A stretch of DNA of 64,000 nt from Pelodera strongyloides (taxonomy: Eukaryota; Nematoda; Chromadorea; Rhabditida; Rhabditidae), in contig JAANDG010000175.1 in assembly GCA_036852015.1 (NCBI GenBank), positions 124,001-188,000 on the forward strand, given 5' to 3'. Both the position numbers and the translations under genes were made by a program. The notes beneath the pieces were generated by a model. It was not told where the DNA came from, did not search any database, and saw nothing but the letters and a program-made list of their open reading frames with translations. Position 1 is the stretch's first letter. The number at the start of each line of letters is the position of its first letter. Below are positions 61,539-64,000 of the stretch, piece after piece.

Positions 61539-61935
61539 TTAAAGGGACAGGCCCATCAAAGTAAACCTATATTTACGAAACATTCATAATATATAAAGCA
61601 TTTTTATTACAATATACAAACCAACTTTCACCTAAACTCACCCTGGGAGAACTTTTTCCCGATGAGCTCCTCGTATATGTATACTGTAAAGCTGCAGATT
61701 TACAAGGTGCATATGCAAATTTAGCTCGATTTTAATTTCATGATAAATTTGCATAGACATCTTCGATCTCTGCAGTTTTACGGTACTTACGGTATACGAT
61801 GAGCGAGCGCATCGGAAAAAGTCCTCGAGGATGAGAGTAGGTGAAATTTGGTTTGTATATATTGTAATAAAAATGCTTTATATACATTATGAACATTTGG
61901 GAAATATAGGTTTAGTTCGATGGGACTGTCCCTTT
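61539..61935. mobile_element. palindromic MITE (TTAAAGGGACAGGCCCATC family), second copy
   Basis: The left end TTAAAGGGACAGGCCCATCA is intact. The right end is the inverse but reads CCCTTTGGG, so its TTAA is lost. It matches the SMN intron 7 copy along its length (CACCTA, GCTGCAGA, AAAAAGTCCTCGAGG). Confidence 0.85.
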
Positions 61936-63434
61936 GGGCTTTTTTTTACCTTTCACATAATATTTACAACCTAACAAAAAAAATCACAAGCCAATTTTAT
62001 TCCATACTAAATCACAGACTGGATATTTTGAGTTCACGCGTATTGTGTGAATATAACCCATAAAAAACTGATTTATGTCATTGTATTGTGAAAACTTATT
62101 GCATTCCTATGCGCCGATTGACACACGTGTAATACGCGTGGATATGAACTGTTTGGAACATTGCGGCGCATTGTTTGGCATTTTTTGTTCACCACACTTT
62201 TGGTTTAAAAACATATAGCACTGCATAACACTCGTTGCGGTCGCTGAGCGTTTGTGTAAATATAACGTGTCTCAATGTAGAATTCGTCATGATCGATCAG
62301 ATTAGGGGTCCATTTTGTGTCAATAAAAGGGTTCGTAGGCGTTATAACATAATTACGAGGGGCGTGGTTAAATGTATCTTATTCATTTGGTGCTTCAATG
62401 ACCAGTGAGTGTACAGTGTACCCATTAGAAGTGCGACTTTAGTAATAGTAGCGAGAAGTAATCAGAAGTCTTTTTTTTTGTATCTTCGCGCTTATTATCA
62501 TCTTAGGCTAAGGTTATAGGATCCTTTGCTTTTACAACACACTTGATGTCTTCTCGATTGCAAACAGTTAGGTGAGATCGGCGAACAAAATTGCAAGCAA
62601 TTCCTATTCCGCGCGTAGCTGCACGCCATCTGTATTTTTGCGTGCGCCGCTTGCACGCATTTCCTTAGAGACTGCGTTCTTTTTCACTTATTTTCCCTGA
62701 ATGAAAATACGCTCACAAAATGCGTGGTGGTGTTGTGTCCGCTGGAATTTAATTGAATCGTGAGCTCGATTAACATTTGTACACAAAAATGGAAAGGCAA
62801 TACGAAATCCATTGTTGAACCAAAATTCACACATCAAATCATAGAAAACGTTTCTGAATGTTTGTCCAGTTCTTCTTTGTTGAAGTCTACTAGAAAAAAT
62901 GAAACTTATAGATTACACAAAAGTGCACTCACTACATATAAACGACGGACACATTTATTTTATGCCAGCAGTCTGATAAGGAACTATATAAACGCAATAA
63001 AGATTGAATGATTGATTAGTCATTTCTAATATTTTTGCCTCATTTTTTCAACTTTTCACTTTTCAATTTAGTACTTAAAAGTTCAATGCTTTGTTTTATC
63101 TTTTAAATGTAAGTACGTATGCTTTTAAAACCTTACTTTATTGTCAGCGTTATGTGTATGTTTTTCCTGTGGCACTTTTCTTCATATTATGATCTATTTA
63201 GTATTCCTCAAAGGGTATTAAAAAAATGATAAACTATTCGTTTTCCAATAGCATAGGCAAAGGAATGTGAGTCTGTTTGCATTGAAAGGAAACTCGAGAA
63301 AACTGATTTCATCAAAAGTTTTTCTTCTCACATTTTCAGACAAACTTTACCCTTTCACTTATTTACAATAATGCAGTTTGCAAAATTTTTTATGCTACAG
63401 GATACTATCGTTGAATTTTTTGAAATATTTAGTG

Positions 63435-63469
<35 letters not shown>

Positions 63470-64000
63470 ACAGTCTTTACCCACTTCTCATATTATCCAA
63501 AGCATTTATATAACACATCTTAATCACCGTAGCTAGGCTGTGTGCGCCCGAGCGCCAGAGTAATGTTTTGAGGCAGAGTATCTAGAAGGGGCCGTGCATG
63601 CGAAGTGCATTTTAGATTTTTTTCACAAGTTATTATTTATTTCAATAAATAAATATCCTTACTTCTCGTCAAGGTGTAGTGTACAGAACCCTTTAGTATT
63701 CTTACTGAGTCGCTCCCTCGTTTGCTTAGAGGAGATGCCGATGTAATTGCGAACTCAAAACCTCGGAACGCATTTTTTGGTCATCTGCAAAATTTAAAAA
63801 AATCGATACACTTTGATTGCTTAACAATTTGCGCGCAGGTCCAATTTTAGTTGTGTTTTGCTCATTTAAAGGGAAGAAGTGTTTCCAATAACACTATTCG
63901 CTATTCGTCGTTCTTTTTGAATGAATACATTTACGATTTATATGTAAAACCCCTGTTTTCAGTGTGTTATGGTATGAATTTCCGGCTACGCTTTCTCGTT
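61936..64000. other. gene-poor end of window
   Basis: No secure gene. An 83-residue frame at 62760-63011 (+) ends KRRTHLFYASSLIRNYINAIK, faintly like the tail of some reverse transcriptases, but nothing supports it upstream. TTTAAAGGGAAG at about 63865 could be the left end of another TTAA element running out of the window. Confidence 0.35.
63436..63467. repeat. (CT)n microsatellite
   Basis: About 16 perfect CT units. Confidence 0.95.

Noticed and set aside
62760..63011. Possible reverse-transcriptase tail
   Set aside because: The likeness is faint and short, with no catalytic motif (such as YADD) upstream, so no retroelement is claimed.

Overview
The window is eukaryotic and looks like the genome of a rhabditid nematode. 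The introns are many and mostly short, with TTTTCAG-type acceptors. Acceptor sequences stand just upstream of several start codons with no upstream exon, as expected for spliced-leader trans-splicing. The inferred proteins are closest, as far as I can recall, to Caenorhabditis-type AHR-1, SMN-1 and TSPO. The DNA is AT-rich, with wide gene-poor gaps full of palindromic repeats. No species call is possible from sequence reading alone.

Layout. 1-6.3 kb: no gene recognised, two palindromic elements. 6.38-16.58 kb (+): a 36-exon USP48-type deubiquitinase whose exon phases all join (1170 residues). 19.04-21.72 kb (+): TSPO, the mitochondrial translocator/benzodiazepine-receptor family (181 residues), with one GC-AG intron. 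22.40-25.35 kb (+): SMN with Gemin2-binding helix, Tudor domain, proline-rich stretch and YG box (232 residues). 25.4-31.2 kb: repeat-rich, with a 16-bp minisatellite and a 1-kb palindrome carrying three tRNA-like SINE heads. 31.26-34.50 kb and 36.70-38.77 kb (-): two tandem FkbM-like methyltransferase genes with the same seven-exon structure; one copy has gained a 30-residue polyglutamine tract. 40.62-42.61 kb (-): an acyl-CoA-binding-domain protein. 45.23-55.58 kb (+): the aryl hydrocarbon receptor AHR-1, 18 exons, with a 3.2-kb first intron. 57.10-58.36 kb (-): a small coiled-coil protein I do not recognise. 58.4-64 kb: no secure gene, but a 1-kb composite palindrome and a further MITE.

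The genes do not form one pathway. They cover ubiquitin removal, mitochondrial porphyrin/sterol-type transport, snRNP assembly, probable secretory-pathway methyl transfer, acyl-CoA binding and bHLH-PAS transcription. The close linkage of SMN, TSPO and AHR recalls the C. elegans C41G7 region (from memory), so it is probably conserved microsynteny into which the methyltransferase and ACBP genes and many MITEs have been added.

The strongest non-genic signal is a set of at least a dozen palindromic elements ending in TTAAAGGGA or TTAAAGCGAAAT. They sit in introns and intergenic DNA, and twice two different families abut across one shared TTAA. I found no convincing wholly new gene system; the repeat architecture is the least ordinary part of the window.
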